Origin: Planctomycetota bacterium
GTDB lineage: Bacteria; Planctomycetota; J058; JAJDCQ01
Assembly (NCBI GenBank): GCA_029260755.1
Contig: JAJDCQ010000216.1
Coordinates: 1 to 64,000 of the forward strand
Direction of reading: 5' to 3'
DNA: 64,000 nucleotides
Part shown: positions 55,724-64,000 of the stretch, one piece after another
How the letters are laid out: the number at the start of each line of letters is the position of its first letter
Position numbering within the stretch: position 1 is the first letter of the stretch
Translations under genes and position numbers: made by a program
Notes under the pieces: generated by a model
Databases searched by the model: none
The model's input: the letters and a program-made list of their open reading frames with translations, nothing else
Told to the model about the DNA's origin: nothing

Positions 55724-57130
55724 ATGACTCCCCACCAGGCGCCGCTCGCGACGACTCGCTTCGATGTCCATTCGGCTCCGCCCGGCGTTTCGCCGATGGC
55801 GGCGCCGAGGCTCCAGGTCGATCTGCACGCGTCGGCCGGCGACGCCTGGCGGCGGACGTTCCGGATCGGCCCTGACGGCCTCCCCGTCGTGCTCGGTCGG
55901 TCCGGGAGCCTGAGCGGCGTCGTCCTTCCGTTCTCGAACGTGTCGCGCCGCCATGCCGAGCTGCATCTCGACGGGCAGGGGCGTCTGCGCCTGCGCGACC
56001 TCGGCTCGACCGGCGGCACGTTCGTGAACGGCGCGCGGGTCGACGACGTCGCGCTGGTGAACGGCGATGTCGTTCGCGTCGGCGAGGTCGTCGTGCGGGT
56101 CGAGGTGCAGCTCCCCTCGCGGAGGCGGGCCGACCCCGAGCAGAATCAGCGGACCGATCGGATCGCAGCCGTCCGCGTGGCGACGAGCTGCTCGCTCTGT
56201 CGGGGCGGGATCGACGGGGCCGCGTTCGGCGGGGCGCTCATCCTTCAGGACGAGCGGGCCCTGTGCGCCCCCTGCGTCGGCGGCCTCGAGCCGGGGGCGG
56301 ACGATGGCCCCCTGCGGTTGCTCCGACGGGTCGGCGGCGGCGCTTGCGGCGAGGTCCACATGGCCCTCCACGTCGACCGCCTGAAGATCGTCGCCGTGAA
56401 GACCGTGCCGCTGCACGCGCGCCAGAGCGGCGGCGCCCTCCTCACGCGACTCATGCGCGAGGTGTCGATCGGCAAGCGCCTCGACCACCCCCACATCGTG
56501 AAGCTGCACGAGGCCGTCACCGACGGCCGCTCGTTTCGAATGATCATGGACTTCGTCGACGGGACCTGCGTGAGGGAGCTCGTCGAGAGGGCCGAGGGGA
56601 GGCTGCCCCTCGAGATCGTCGCCCGGATCGCCCGGGCCCTCGGCGCCGCGCTCGACCACTCGCACGCGGCGGGCGTCATTCACCGGGACGTGAAGCCGGC
56701 CAACGTCATGGTCGACACCGCCGGCCGCGTCCGGCTGACCGACTTCGGGCTCGCGAAGGCGGTCATGGGGTCCGAGGAGGACGCGCTCGGCGGCGCCACC
56801 AGCATCGGGCAGCTCCTCGGGACGCCGGCCTTCATGCCGCCCGAGCAGATCCAGGAGGCGCGCGACGCGGGGCCGGCGGCCGACGTCTACGCGATGGCCG
56901 CGACCCTCTACTTCGCCGCGACCGGCCGGCAGCCGATCGCCTACCCCGACCTGCAGACCCTCGTCGTGGCGATCCTCAACGAGGTGCCCGCGCCCGCCGA
57001 TCGCTACCGGGTGGATCTGCCCGAGAGCGCCGCCGCGGCCCTGGCCCGTGGGCTCGAAAAACAGCCGGAGCGGCGGCCGAGCGCGAGCCAGCTCGCGGCC
57101 GAGTTCGTCGAGGCGATCGAGCGAGGCTGA
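55724..57130 (+). CDS. FHA domain-zinc ribbon-Ser/Thr kinase
   Basis: 468 aa from ATG 55724 (GAGGAA 7 nt upstream); an open frame to 55577 looks non-coding. N-terminal FHA domain (about 28-110): VVLGRSGSLSGVVLPF, NVSRRHAEL and GSTGGTFVNG, with the Arg, Ser and His that bind phosphothreonine. A four-cysteine knuckle follows (CSLC at about 148 and LCAPC at about 172). The kinase domain starts at about 192: GGGACGEVHMA, Lys in VAVKTV, HRDVKPANV, DFGLAK, GTPAFMPPEQ. There is no membrane helix, so unlike the other kinases here it is cytoplasmic and could read out phosphorylation made by the receptor-type kinases. Confidence 0.9.
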   Translation: MTPHQAPLATTRFDVHSAPPGVSPMAAPRLQVDLHASAGDAWRRTFRIGPDGLPVVLGRSGSLSGVVLPFSNVSRRHAELHLDGQGRLRLRDLGSTGGTFVNGARVDDVALVNGDVVRVGEVVVRVEVQLPSRRRADPEQNQRTDRIAAVRVATSCSLCRGGIDGAAFGGALILQDERALCAPCVGGLEPGADDGPLRLLRRVGGGACGEVHMALHVDRLKIVAVKTVPLHARQSGGALLTRLMREVSIGKRLDHPHIVKLHEAVTDGRSFRMIMDFVDGTCVRELVERAEGRLPLEIVARIARALGAALDHSHAAGVIHRDVKPANVMVDTAGRVRLTDFGLAKAVMGSEEDALGGATSIGQLLGTPAFMPPEQIQEARDAGPAADVYAMAATLYFAATGRQPIAYPDLQTLVVAILNEVPAPADRYRVDLPESAAAALARGLEKQPERRPSASQLAAEFVEAIERG

Positions 57131-57144
57131 GGACGAACCTCAGC
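57126..57144. terminator. Hairpin over the convergent stops
   Basis: GCTGAGG/CCTCAGC 7-bp perfect stem, 5-nt loop, containing the stop codons of both the FHA kinase and the convergent gene. No T-tract. Confidence 0.4.
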
Positions 57145-58342
57145 GGGAGCGGGCGAGGATCCGGAGGGTCGCCGCCGCGGCGGCGACCCGCGCGTCGTCG
57201 GCGACGATGAAGCGCCGGAGCGTCTCGAGGTCGTCGAGATCACCCCACCGGGCGAGCACCTCGAGCCGCGTCCCGACCCGGTCGGTCGGGACGCCCCCGC
57301 GGTCGACGGGCTCTCCGGCGAGCGCGCGCCGAGCGATCGGCAGCAGAGTCTCGCCCTCGGGCGGATCGCGGTCCTCGCTGAGCCACCAGAGCACCTCGGG
57401 GATCTGCCAGACCTCGCCGCGCTCGAAGCGCTCCAGCAGCCACCTCCGCGCGGCCGGGTCGCCGGCGGCGTCGAGCGCCTCGAGGAGCGTCCGGTCGAGG
57501 AAGACCGGGTTCTCGCCCGCGACGGCCGCGGCCAGCGATCGGTGTGCGGTTGCGTCGCCCGCGAGAGTCCGCGCCGCGTCGAGCCACTTCGCATCCTCGG
57601 GCCGCGCGGCCTCGAACCGATCGAACGCGTCGAGCGCGGCCGCGGCCGTCTCGGGGTGGCGCCGGGCGATCCTCGCCATCGCGCGCAGGACGAAGACGGC
57701 GGGGTCGTCGATGGGGGCGTCGCGACGGCCCTGGAATGACCAGGCGAGGAGGGCGATGTCGCCGAGTCCTTCGCCGAGGTCGCCGATGGCGCCGACGGCT
57801 GCGGTGCTCGCGAGCGCATCGGTTGGTGTGCGGATCTGCTCCCGCGCCCAGAGCAGCAGGTGGGGATCCGCGATCTTCGTCAGTTGCCAGGCGGGGAGGC
57901 TCGCTTCGCGCCCGAGGTCGTTCCTGAGCCGCGCGATCGCGGCCTCATCGCCGCCCCTCGCGAGCTGGCCGTCTGCGATGGTCGCGCCGACCCCGCGAGC
58001 TGACGAGCGCGCGAGACGTGCGAGGCTGGCTTCGAGCTCGGGTCCGCCCGCGGTCGCGGCGGCGTCGATCGCGGCCTGGATGTGGCGGCCGAAGCCGTCG
58101 TCGACGGCGTGGCGGACGATCTCGCTCGCGATGTTTCGGGTGAGCTCGGGCTCGGGCGCGCCGCGCCACCGTGTGGCCCGGTCCCAGGCGGCGATGGCGT
58201 CCTCGAGGCGCCCTTCGTCGAGGGCGATCCGGCTCTGACGGGCGGCCCAGCGGGCCGGGACGGCCCGCCAGCCCGCGATCGCCGGTGCGGCGATCGCGAC
58301 GATCGCGACGGGGAGGAGTCGGAGAGGCCAGCGCGCTCGCAT
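57140..58342 (-). CDS. N-anchored helical repeat protein, unknown function
   Basis: 400 aa from ATG 58342 (an earlier ATG/GTG frame adds six residues). A membrane helix (LLPVAIVAIAAPAIAGW) is followed by RAVPARWAARQSRIALDEGRLEDAIAAWDRA, a TPR-like first repeat, then an all-helical Ala/Leu/Arg-rich body typical of TPR or HEAT solenoids (LARLARSSARGV, LRAMARIARRHPETAAAALDAFDRF, AARRWLLERFERGE). Inner-membrane-anchored and probably periplasmic. No catalytic motif. Convergent with the FHA kinase by 9 bp. Confidence 0.7.
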   Translation of the reverse strand: MRARWPLRLLPVAIVAIAAPAIAGWRAVPARWAARQSRIALDEGRLEDAIAAWDRATRWRGAPEPELTRNIASEIVRHAVDDGFGRHIQAAIDAAATAGGPELEASLARLARSSARGVGATIADGQLARGGDEAAIARLRNDLGREASLPAWQLTKIADPHLLLWAREQIRTPTDALASTAAVGAIGDLGEGLGDIALLAWSFQGRRDAPIDDPAVFVLRAMARIARRHPETAAAALDAFDRFEAARPEDAKWLDAARTLAGDATAHRSLAAAVAGENPVFLDRTLLEALDAAGDPAARRWLLERFERGEVWQIPEVLWWLSEDRDPPEGETLLPIARRALAGEPVDRGGVPTDRVGTRLEVLARWGDLDDLETLRRFIVADDARVAAAAATLRILARSR

Positions 58343-58400
58343 GCCCCCGACACCCGCCACGCCGCGGCGGAGTTCCGTCCGAGTCGCGGCGGGGGCGCGG

Positions 58401-60470
58401 CTACTTCCCGACCGGCCCCACGTCGAACGCGTCGCTCGGGAGCGGCTCCAGGCCCGCCCGGGCGGCGACGACGAACCGGTAGCGCCCGTCGGGCGCGGCG
58501 TCGGGGACGGTCCAGGTCGTCCGCCAGGTGAAGCTCCCTCGGCGTTCGTCGATGAGCCGCACGGCGAACGAGAGGCCGCGGTCGTCCTCGGGGAGGCCGT
58601 CGACGACGACCGGGGCCCACGTCTCGGCGCCTTCGTCTCCCTCCGCGGCGCCGACGCGGCGCTCGACGCGGACGAGCCAGCCCTCGTGGACCGCCTGCCG
58701 GGCGGGGTCGAGCCCGCTCCAGGTGAAGGCGACCTCGCCCTTGCCCTCGTCGAAGGCGATCGCTCCGGCGCGGCGCGGGTGCGGCGCGCCGGCCGGCGCC
58801 GTCGGGAGGCGGCTCACCTCCGGGCCGGGGTGGAACGTGGTCGGCGGCGTCGCGCGGCGCGGCTGCGCCGGCGCGTGCTCCGCGGGGAGCGACGCGGCGA
58901 GGGTCGCCGCGCGTTCGCGGAAGAAGCGCTCCTCGTTCGGGCCGTAGAGGGTGGAGGCGCCCTCGTAGTGCTGGAGCTGGTACTCCTCGCTCGTCACGCA
59001 GTAGCCCATGTAGTCGTTCGCGATCCCGACGATCACGATTCGCTGCTCGGGCACGATCGATCCCTCGTCGGCGAGCGCGTCGAGGACGTCGGTGCGGACG
59101 CGGCGGGCGAGCTGGGTCGTCGGCTCGACGGGGAGGCCGACCAGATGCAGCCCGGCGATCCGCAGCACCTGGACGGGCGCGATCGTCGGCGGGCGGGCGC
59201 CGCGCCGCTGGAGCTCGTCCTGGAGCGGCTTCAGGAAGATCGGCTTCGGGGCGTGCTCGTGATCGGTTCCCGCCGGCGCGCGGACGCCCTCATCGATGAA
59301 CGGATACAGAAACGACCGGCCGTCCTCCGCGCCGGCGACGGTCGAGACGCCGAAGTAGGGCCGCTTCGCGACGCGCCGGCCCTCGGTGAGCTCGGCGCCG
59401 CCGATCGCCTCCTCGGCGTGGGCGTGGGCGACGTCGGGGTCGCGGGCCGCTCCGCGCTGCGCCGCGAAGAGCTTCCAGGCCTGGGCGCCGAGGGCGCGGC
59501 CGAGGCGGTCGGCCTCGCCGTGGCCGTGGTCGGGGATCCGGTCGACCTGGTTCCAGGTGAACGAGACGTCGCCCTCGCAGCCGGCGGCGAACGCGAACAC
59601 CGTCTCCGGGGAGCGTCCGCTCGCGCGACGCTCGAGCTCGCGGACGGCGACGCCGAAGACGTCGGGATGGAAGAGGTCGTTCTCCTTCCGCACGACCGCG
59701 TTGTGCCCGGTGTGGACGAAGAGGGCGGCGATCGGGCGACCGGTCCGCGCGCTCGCGAGCCGCAGCATCGTGAGCTGCCGATCGACCGGGTCGGGCCGGT
59801 CGCCCGGGTCGTCGGGATCGGCCCACTCCTCGTTCTGCTGGAACGGCTCGATCGAGCGGTTCCGGACGAGGCCCTCGGTCATCGCGTGCTCGACGACGGC
59901 GCTCGCCGCCTCGAGCGAGCCGCAAGCGCCCCGGACGGCCGCCGCGATCCGCTCGACGAGGAACGCGGTCAGGCGCGCGTCGTAGCCGTTGGTCGGCGAG
60001 GGCGAGCCGAGGACGTTGTACCAGCCGTTGCTGCAGTAGCCGGCCGGCCCGGCGTGGGTGTGGGTCGCGGCGAGCATGATCCGGTCGACGTCGAGGCCGG
60101 TCTCGGCGGAGACCGCCTCGGCGACCCGCGCGCGGAGCAGGCGCGAGGACATCCCGAGGTCGACGCACACGACGGCCGCGCGGTCGCCCTCGCGATCCTC
60201 GACGACGATCGCGCGCGCGGTCAGCCGGCCGCGATGCCCGCGGAAGTCGTCCTGGCCGGCGGCCGAGAAGCCGAGCCCGGGCAGCCCCGGCGGCGGCGTC
60301 AGGTCGACGATCGCGGCGCCCGCCCGGAACGCGCGCGGCGGCGGCCCGGCCGTCCCGCCGGCCACCTCGGGGATGCGGACCTCGACGGTCGTGCAGCCGG
60401 CGAGGGCGGCGAGGGCGAGGGAGACGGCGAGGAGGACGCGGAGCGTCCGAGGGGGTGGCGTCGCGGGCAT
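58401..60470 (-). CDS. Neutral-ceramidase-like lipoprotein
   Basis: 689 aa from ATG 60470 (AGGAG 8 nt upstream). Signal peptide with lipobox LAALAGC, so lipid-anchored rather than freely secreted. N-terminal ceramidase domain (about 45-540): AAIVDLTPPPGLPGLGF, RLTARAIVVED, VCVDLGMSSRLL, AATHTHAGPAGY (zinc His residues), NRSIEPFQQNE near the usual N-R-S nucleophile region, LFVHTGHNAVV and GCEGDVSFTW. The last replaces the family G-D-V-S-P-N, and the usual N-R-S-x2-A-x3-N-P is also altered, so the substrate may not be ceramide. A beta-sandwich C-terminal domain (about 590-689) completes the family plan. Upstream neighbour is mgtE, 23 bp away. Confidence 0.85.
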   Translation of the reverse strand: MPATPPPRTLRVLLAVSLALAALAGCTTVEVRIPEVAGGTAGPPPRAFRAGAAIVDLTPPPGLPGLGFSAAGQDDFRGHRGRLTARAIVVEDREGDRAAVVCVDLGMSSRLLRARVAEAVSAETGLDVDRIMLAATHTHAGPAGYCSNGWYNVLGSPSPTNGYDARLTAFLVERIAAAVRGACGSLEAASAVVEHAMTEGLVRNRSIEPFQQNEEWADPDDPGDRPDPVDRQLTMLRLASARTGRPIAALFVHTGHNAVVRKENDLFHPDVFGVAVRELERRASGRSPETVFAFAAGCEGDVSFTWNQVDRIPDHGHGEADRLGRALGAQAWKLFAAQRGAARDPDVAHAHAEEAIGGAELTEGRRVAKRPYFGVSTVAGAEDGRSFLYPFIDEGVRAPAGTDHEHAPKPIFLKPLQDELQRRGARPPTIAPVQVLRIAGLHLVGLPVEPTTQLARRVRTDVLDALADEGSIVPEQRIVIVGIANDYMGYCVTSEEYQLQHYEGASTLYGPNEERFFRERAATLAASLPAEHAPAQPRRATPPTTFHPGPEVSRLPTAPAGAPHPRRAGAIAFDEGKGEVAFTWSGLDPARQAVHEGWLVRVERRVGAAEGDEGAETWAPVVVDGLPEDDRGLSFAVRLIDERRGSFTWRTTWTVPDAAPDGRYRFVVAARAGLEPLPSDAFDVGPVGK

Positions 60471-60493
60471 CGCGGGGACTCCTTTGGTCTTCG

Positions 60494-61873
60494 TCAGCCT
60501 CCGCCGACGGCCGCGGCCGCGGGGGGGAGGATCGCGCGGCCGATCTCGAAGTACAGGACGATGATCGCGACGTCGACGACCGTCGTGATGAACGGGCCGC
60601 TCATCAGGGCCGGGTCGAGGCCGAGCGTCTGGAACAGGATCGGGAGGACGGCGCCCGAGGAGGTCGCCACGATCGCGGCGACGAGCATCGCGACGCCGAC
60701 CGTCATGGCGACCGGCAGATCGCCGCGGGTGACGTAGACCCATCCGGCCGCGAGCAGGCCGAGGAACGCGCCGAGGGTGATGCCGACGAGCGCCTCCTTC
60801 GTCAGGACGCGGGCGACGTGGCGCGCCTCGAGCTCGCCGGTGCCGAGGCCGCGGACGACGACGGTCGCCGCCTGCGTTCCCGCGTTGCCGCCCGTCCCCA
60901 TCAGGAACGGCAGGAAGATCACGAGGACGGGCAGGCCGACCCGGACGTCCTCGTAGGCGTCGAGGAGGAGCGCCGAGAGGAAGCCGGTCACCAGCAGCAG
61001 GAGCAGCCACACGACCCGGCGCCGCGAGATCGAGAGGACGCTCTGCTCGAGGTAGTCGGTGTCGGTCGGGTCGCCGGCCGCCGCGAGGCGGAAGATGTCC
61101 TCGGTCGCCTCCTCCTCGACGACGTCGAGGACGTCGTCGGCGGTGACGATCCCGAGCATCCGCCCCTCGTCGTCGACGACCGGCACCGCGAGGAGGTCGT
61201 ACTTGCTGAAGACGCCGGCGACCTGCTCCTGGTCGTCGCCCGCGGTCACCGTGATCACGTCGCGCTCCATGATCTCGTCGATGCAGCGCCGCGGGTCGGC
61301 CAGGACGATGTCGCGGAGGCTGATCACGCCCTTGAGCTTCTCGTTGTCGTCGACGACGTAGAGCCAGTAGACCGTCTCGGCGCCCTGCGCCTCCTCCCGG
61401 AGGTGGTCGAACGTCTCGGTCGGCGTGAGCGTCGGCCGCACCGTGACGAAGTCCGTCGTCATGAGCGAGCCGGCCGTCCCCTCGGGGTAGGCGGCCAGCT
61501 TCCGGATGTCCTCGCGCTCCTCCTCGGCGACGAGCGCCAGGATCGCGGCCCGGCTCCGCTCCGGGAGCGCCTTGATGACGTCGACCCGGTCGTCGGGCGC
61601 CATCTCCTCGACGAGCCGGCCGAGCCGTTCGCGCCCGAGGTGCTCGATCAGCGAGAGCTGGCTGTCCTCCTCGAGCAGCTCGAAGACGCGCGCCGCCCGC
61701 TGCAGCCCGAGCGAGGCGATCACCCGGGCGGCGTGCTCGGGCGACATCTCGTCGAGCACCTCGGCGAGGTCGGCCGGGTGGAGGTCCTTGAGGGCCTCGC
61801 GGATCTCCTCGTCGGCGCCACCCTCGAGCAGCTCCGCCACCTCGGGCAGGATCAGTCGTCCGACCTCGCGCAC
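60494..61873 (-). CDS. mgtE: MgtE-type magnesium transporter
   Basis: 459 aa from GTG 61873 (GGGAG 6 nt upstream), the usual MgtE length. Gated Mg2+ channel of the inner membrane. Order: MgtE_N superhelix (about 10-130; LKDLHPADLAEVLDEMSPEHAARVIASL), tandem CBS pair (about 135-260) that senses cytoplasmic Mg2+ (VTVRPTLTPTETFDHL, LKGVISLRDIVLADP, VPVVDDEGRMLGIVTADD), then five transmembrane helices with FLPFLMGTGGNAGTQAATVV, the conserved pore motif. It starts 2 bp after the stop of the FG-GAP gene upstream and is likely cotranscribed with it. Confidence 0.95.
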   Translation of the reverse strand: MREVGRLILPEVAELLEGGADEEIREALKDLHPADLAEVLDEMSPEHAARVIASLGLQRAARVFELLEEDSQLSLIEHLGRERLGRLVEEMAPDDRVDVIKALPERSRAAILALVAEEEREDIRKLAAYPEGTAGSLMTTDFVTVRPTLTPTETFDHLREEAQGAETVYWLYVVDDNEKLKGVISLRDIVLADPRRCIDEIMERDVITVTAGDDQEQVAGVFSKYDLLAVPVVDDEGRMLGIVTADDVLDVVEEEATEDIFRLAAAGDPTDTDYLEQSVLSISRRRVVWLLLLLVTGFLSALLLDAYEDVRVGLPVLVIFLPFLMGTGGNAGTQAATVVVRGLGTGELEARHVARVLTKEALVGITLGAFLGLLAAGWVYVTRGDLPVAMTVGVAMLVAAIVATSSGAVLPILFQTLGLDPALMSGPFITTVVDVAIIVLYFEIGRAILPPAAAAVGGG

Positions 61874-61875
61874 GT

Positions 61876-63762
61876 TCAGCTCCCGCCCGCCGTCGCGCGT
61901 CGCGCGAACGGCGCCGCGTCGCCGATCGACTGGACCTCGGCGCCCTCGCCTTCGGTCACGACCAGGACGGCGCCGGGCTGCGCGATCGTCACCGTGCAGC
62001 GCTGCGGCTCGGAGCCCGGGCGCGGCCAGCGCACCTCGACCTTCGCCTCGGCCGCTGCCCCGACCGCGACGTGCAGCTCCGGGGCGCCGCTGCCGAGGTA
62101 GCCGTTGCCGGCGAGGATCGGGGCGGCCCGGACTCGCTCGCCTCCGCCGTCTCCGTCGCTCCCGGCGCGCCAGCGGACGACCACGACCGCGCCGACGCCG
62201 TCGGGGGCCGCGTCGCGCGCGACGAGCCGGATCACGAGCCGCCCGAAGGCGGTCGCCCGGTTGCGGAGCGCCTCGAGCGGCCCGTCGACGTTGCCGACGA
62301 CCAGGTCCGGCGCGCCGTCGCGGTCGAGGTCGCCCGCGGCGAGGCCACGGCCGACGCGGGCCGGCCCGAGGAGGGCGCCGGCCTCGTCCGAGCTCGCCTC
62401 GCGGAACGCGCCGCCCGGCCCGCCGAGGAGGAGCTGCCGCGCCTGGGCGTGCGTCGCCGTCTCGTCGTAGCGCTCGATGTTGTCGAAGACGTGGCCGTTC
62501 GCGATCGCGAGGTCGAGCCAGCCGTCGGAGTCGGCGTCGGTGAAGAGGATCCCGAAGCCGAGGCGGTGGATCGACGGGGCGCCGATGCCGGCGGCGAAGC
62601 TGGTCTCGGTGAAGAGCGGCGTCGCCGGGCCGTCGCCGTCCGCGGGGAGGAGCCCGTCGTGGCGGTAGAGGGCGTTCGTCTCGCCCTGGAAGTTGGTGAC
62701 GACGAGGTCGAGGTCGCCGTCGCCGTCGGGGTCGCCGACGTCGACGCCCATGCCCGCCTCGGCCTTGCCGGCCTCCGACAGGGCGCAGCCGCTGATCAGG
62801 CCGACCTCCTCGAAGCGCCCCGCTCCCAGGTTCAGGAAGAGGAAGTTCGGCACGGCGTCGTTCGCGACGTAGATCTCGGGGAGCCGATCGTCATTGAGGT
62901 CGGCGATCGCGACGCCGAGGCCCTTGCCGTCGGGCAGCGCGATGCCGGCCGCCTCGCCGATCTCCTCGAAGGTGCCGTCGCCGCGGTTGCGGTAGAGGCG
63001 GTCGGGCGCGCCGGCGTGGTCGTCGGGCGAGCAGTAGGAGGGGTAGCCCCCGTTGACGCAGACCTGGTGGTTGCGGAGGTCGGTCGCGAGGTCGAGGTAG
63101 TTCACGACGTAGAGGTCGAGGTCGCCGTCGCCGTCGACGTCGCCGAACGCCGCGCTGGTGCCCCAGAGCGGATCGGCGACGCCGGCGGCCGCGCCGACCT
63201 CCTCGAACGTGCCGTCGCCGCGGTTCCGGTAGAGCGCGTTCGCGCCGAAGGCGGTCACGTAGAGGTCGAGGTCGCCGTCGCCGTCGACGTCGCCGGCGAC
63301 CGCGCCCTGGCCGTAGCCCTCGAAGCCGACGCCGGCGGCCTCGGTCACGTCCTCGAAGGTGCCGTCGCCGCGGTTGCGGAACAGCGTGCTCCGGACCCCG
63401 CCGCCGGCGGTCGCCTTCGCGGCGTCCGGGAGGGTCGCGCCCGGCAGGGTCGGCCCGCTCTGGACGGCGTAGATGTCGAGCCAGCCGTCGCCGTCCGCGT
63501 CGAAGACGCACACGCCGCCGCCCATCGTCTCGGGGAGGTAGCGTCGCCCCGAGGCGCCGGAGACGTGGAGGAAGTCGAGGCCGCTGGCGCGCGCATCGAG
63601 GAGGCCGTAGCCGACGGCCGGGCCGGTGCTGCGCGGGTCGTCGCCGTCGGGGCCGCCCGGGGTGACGCCCCGCGAGCCGATCCAGATCGCGACCCCGACG
63701 AGGAGGACCCCGGCGACGCCGAAGGCCGCCCGCGGAAGGCGCGCCCCGCTCCGGGCGCTCAC
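61876..63762 (-). CDS. FG-GAP/VCBS repeat protein with ASPIC/UnbV C-terminus
   Basis: 628 aa from GTG 63762 (TTG 63789, overlapping the upstream stop, is an alternative). A single N-terminal membrane helix (AAFGVAGVLLVGVAIWIG) anchors a seven-repeat-like propeller of FG-GAP/VCBS units with calcium-binding D-x-D-G-D-x-D-L loops (FDADGDGWLDIYAV, GDVDGDGDLDLYVT, GDPDGDGDLDLVVT, TDADSDGWLDLAIA). The C-terminal ASPIC/UnbV domain has GRLVIRLVARD, DGVGAVVVVR, GNGYLGSGAPELHVAVG and VEVRWP. The family is typical of planctomycetes and related phyla and sits in the envelope; partners unknown. Confidence 0.88.
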   Translation of the reverse strand: MSARSGARLPRAAFGVAGVLLVGVAIWIGSRGVTPGGPDGDDPRSTGPAVGYGLLDARASGLDFLHVSGASGRRYLPETMGGGVCVFDADGDGWLDIYAVQSGPTLPGATLPDAAKATAGGGVRSTLFRNRGDGTFEDVTEAAGVGFEGYGQGAVAGDVDGDGDLDLYVTAFGANALYRNRGDGTFEEVGAAAGVADPLWGTSAAFGDVDGDGDLDLYVVNYLDLATDLRNHQVCVNGGYPSYCSPDDHAGAPDRLYRNRGDGTFEEIGEAAGIALPDGKGLGVAIADLNDDRLPEIYVANDAVPNFLFLNLGAGRFEEVGLISGCALSEAGKAEAGMGVDVGDPDGDGDLDLVVTNFQGETNALYRHDGLLPADGDGPATPLFTETSFAAGIGAPSIHRLGFGILFTDADSDGWLDLAIANGHVFDNIERYDETATHAQARQLLLGGPGGAFREASSDEAGALLGPARVGRGLAAGDLDRDGAPDLVVGNVDGPLEALRNRATAFGRLVIRLVARDAAPDGVGAVVVVRWRAGSDGDGGGERVRAAPILAGNGYLGSGAPELHVAVGAAAEAKVEVRWPRPGSEPQRCTVTIAQPGAVLVVTEGEGAEVQSIGDAAPFARRATAGGS

Positions 63763-63785
63763 GAGCTCGCCGGCCCGGCGGACAC

Positions 63786-64000
63786 TCAATGCCCCCCGTG
63801 GGCGCCGGCGGCGTCGGTGACCGCCTCGGCGGCTGGCGTCGGGAGGAAGTAGAACGCGCACGCGATCACGAGGTAGACCCCGAGGAGCTGCACGCCCTCC
63901 ATCCAGTTCGTCTCGCCGTCGTCGACGATCATGATCAACGACTGCACGGCCGCCCACACGGCGGCGACCTCGACGAGCGAGAAGTTGAGGTCCATCACGT
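63786..64000 (-). CDS. Ca2+/H+ exchanger (Cax family), C-terminal end only
   Basis: Runs off the right edge; the last ~71 residues are visible. MDLNFSLVEVAAVWAAVQSLIMIVDDGETNWMEG and VQLLGVYLVIACAFYFLP match the terminal two helices of CaCA-superfamily calcium/proton exchangers, where D-G-x-x-N-W-x-E-G precedes the last helix. The end is GAHGGH. The start lies beyond 64000, so the internal ATG codons seen here are not starts. Confidence 0.75.
   Translation of the reverse strand, partial: VMDLNFSLVEVAAVWAAVQSLIMIVDDGETNWMEGVQLLGVYLVIACAFYFLPTPAAEAVTDAAGAHGGH

Overview
The window is very GC-rich (clearly about 70% or more) and gene-dense. It carries KDO/lipopolysaccharide genes, TolC, TatA and many lipoproteins, so the cell is diderm. 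The best overall fit is a member of the Planctomycetota or a close relative. Grounds: seven eukaryote-like Ser/Thr kinases fused to WD40 or TPR repeats, an FG-GAP/ASPIC protein, an H-X9-DG pseudopilin remnant, zinc-ribbon proteins and a neutral-ceramidase-like lipoprotein. The phylum call is inference; no rRNA is present. Many neighbouring genes share GTGA or ATGA start/stop overlaps, which implies translational coupling.

Layout. 1-190: no gene supported. 191-10568: four Ser/Thr kinases, alternating WD40-type and TPR-type sensor domains (two tandem, then a divergent pair). 10565-13238: an accessory stretch with lower GC. It starts with two 5'-truncated genes lying back to back (an endonuclease/exonuclease/phosphatase remnant and a pseudopilin remnant), followed by a compact three-gene cassette of unknown function ending at a tRNA-Phe gene. 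13486-17626: ribF-def on the minus strand, then a NUDIX hydrolase coupled to a membrane-anchored protein. 17651-23661: DUF420 protein, an unknown coiled-coil protein, Uma2 nuclease, a pseudouridine synthase coupled to a SpoU methyltransferase, a zinc-ribbon/PilZ-like protein and a carboxymuconolactone-decarboxylase-like protein.

23857-29809: an ECF sigma factor coupled to an unusual anti-sigma factor whose extracytoplasmic part looks like DUF3160, followed by three lipoproteins. This is probably one envelope-signalling operon. 30034-34331: a large secreted duplicated beta-propeller protein and a membrane protein. 34369-41119 (minus): an operon of a ParA/MinD-type ATPase, a TolC-type outer-membrane protein and a very large kinase with 14 WD40 repeats. 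41380-43009: an orphan ABC-2 permease and a metallophosphoesterase, each with a clear terminator. 43122-45965: another WD40 kinase.

46056-53469 (minus): tatA with its own promoter and palindrome, then kdsD-kdsC-giant LptC/LptA-like protein-two lipoproteins, which reads as a lipopolysaccharide assembly operon. 53535-58342: small anchored and zinc-ribbon proteins and an FHA-zinc ribbon-kinase. 58401-64000 (minus): neutral-ceramidase-like lipoprotein, MgtE magnesium transporter, FG-GAP/ASPIC protein and the C-terminal end of a Cax-type calcium/proton exchanger that continues past the window. The only intergenic stretch over 300 bases (55417-55723) is largely a long palindrome with the same core as a second one at 29846-29930.
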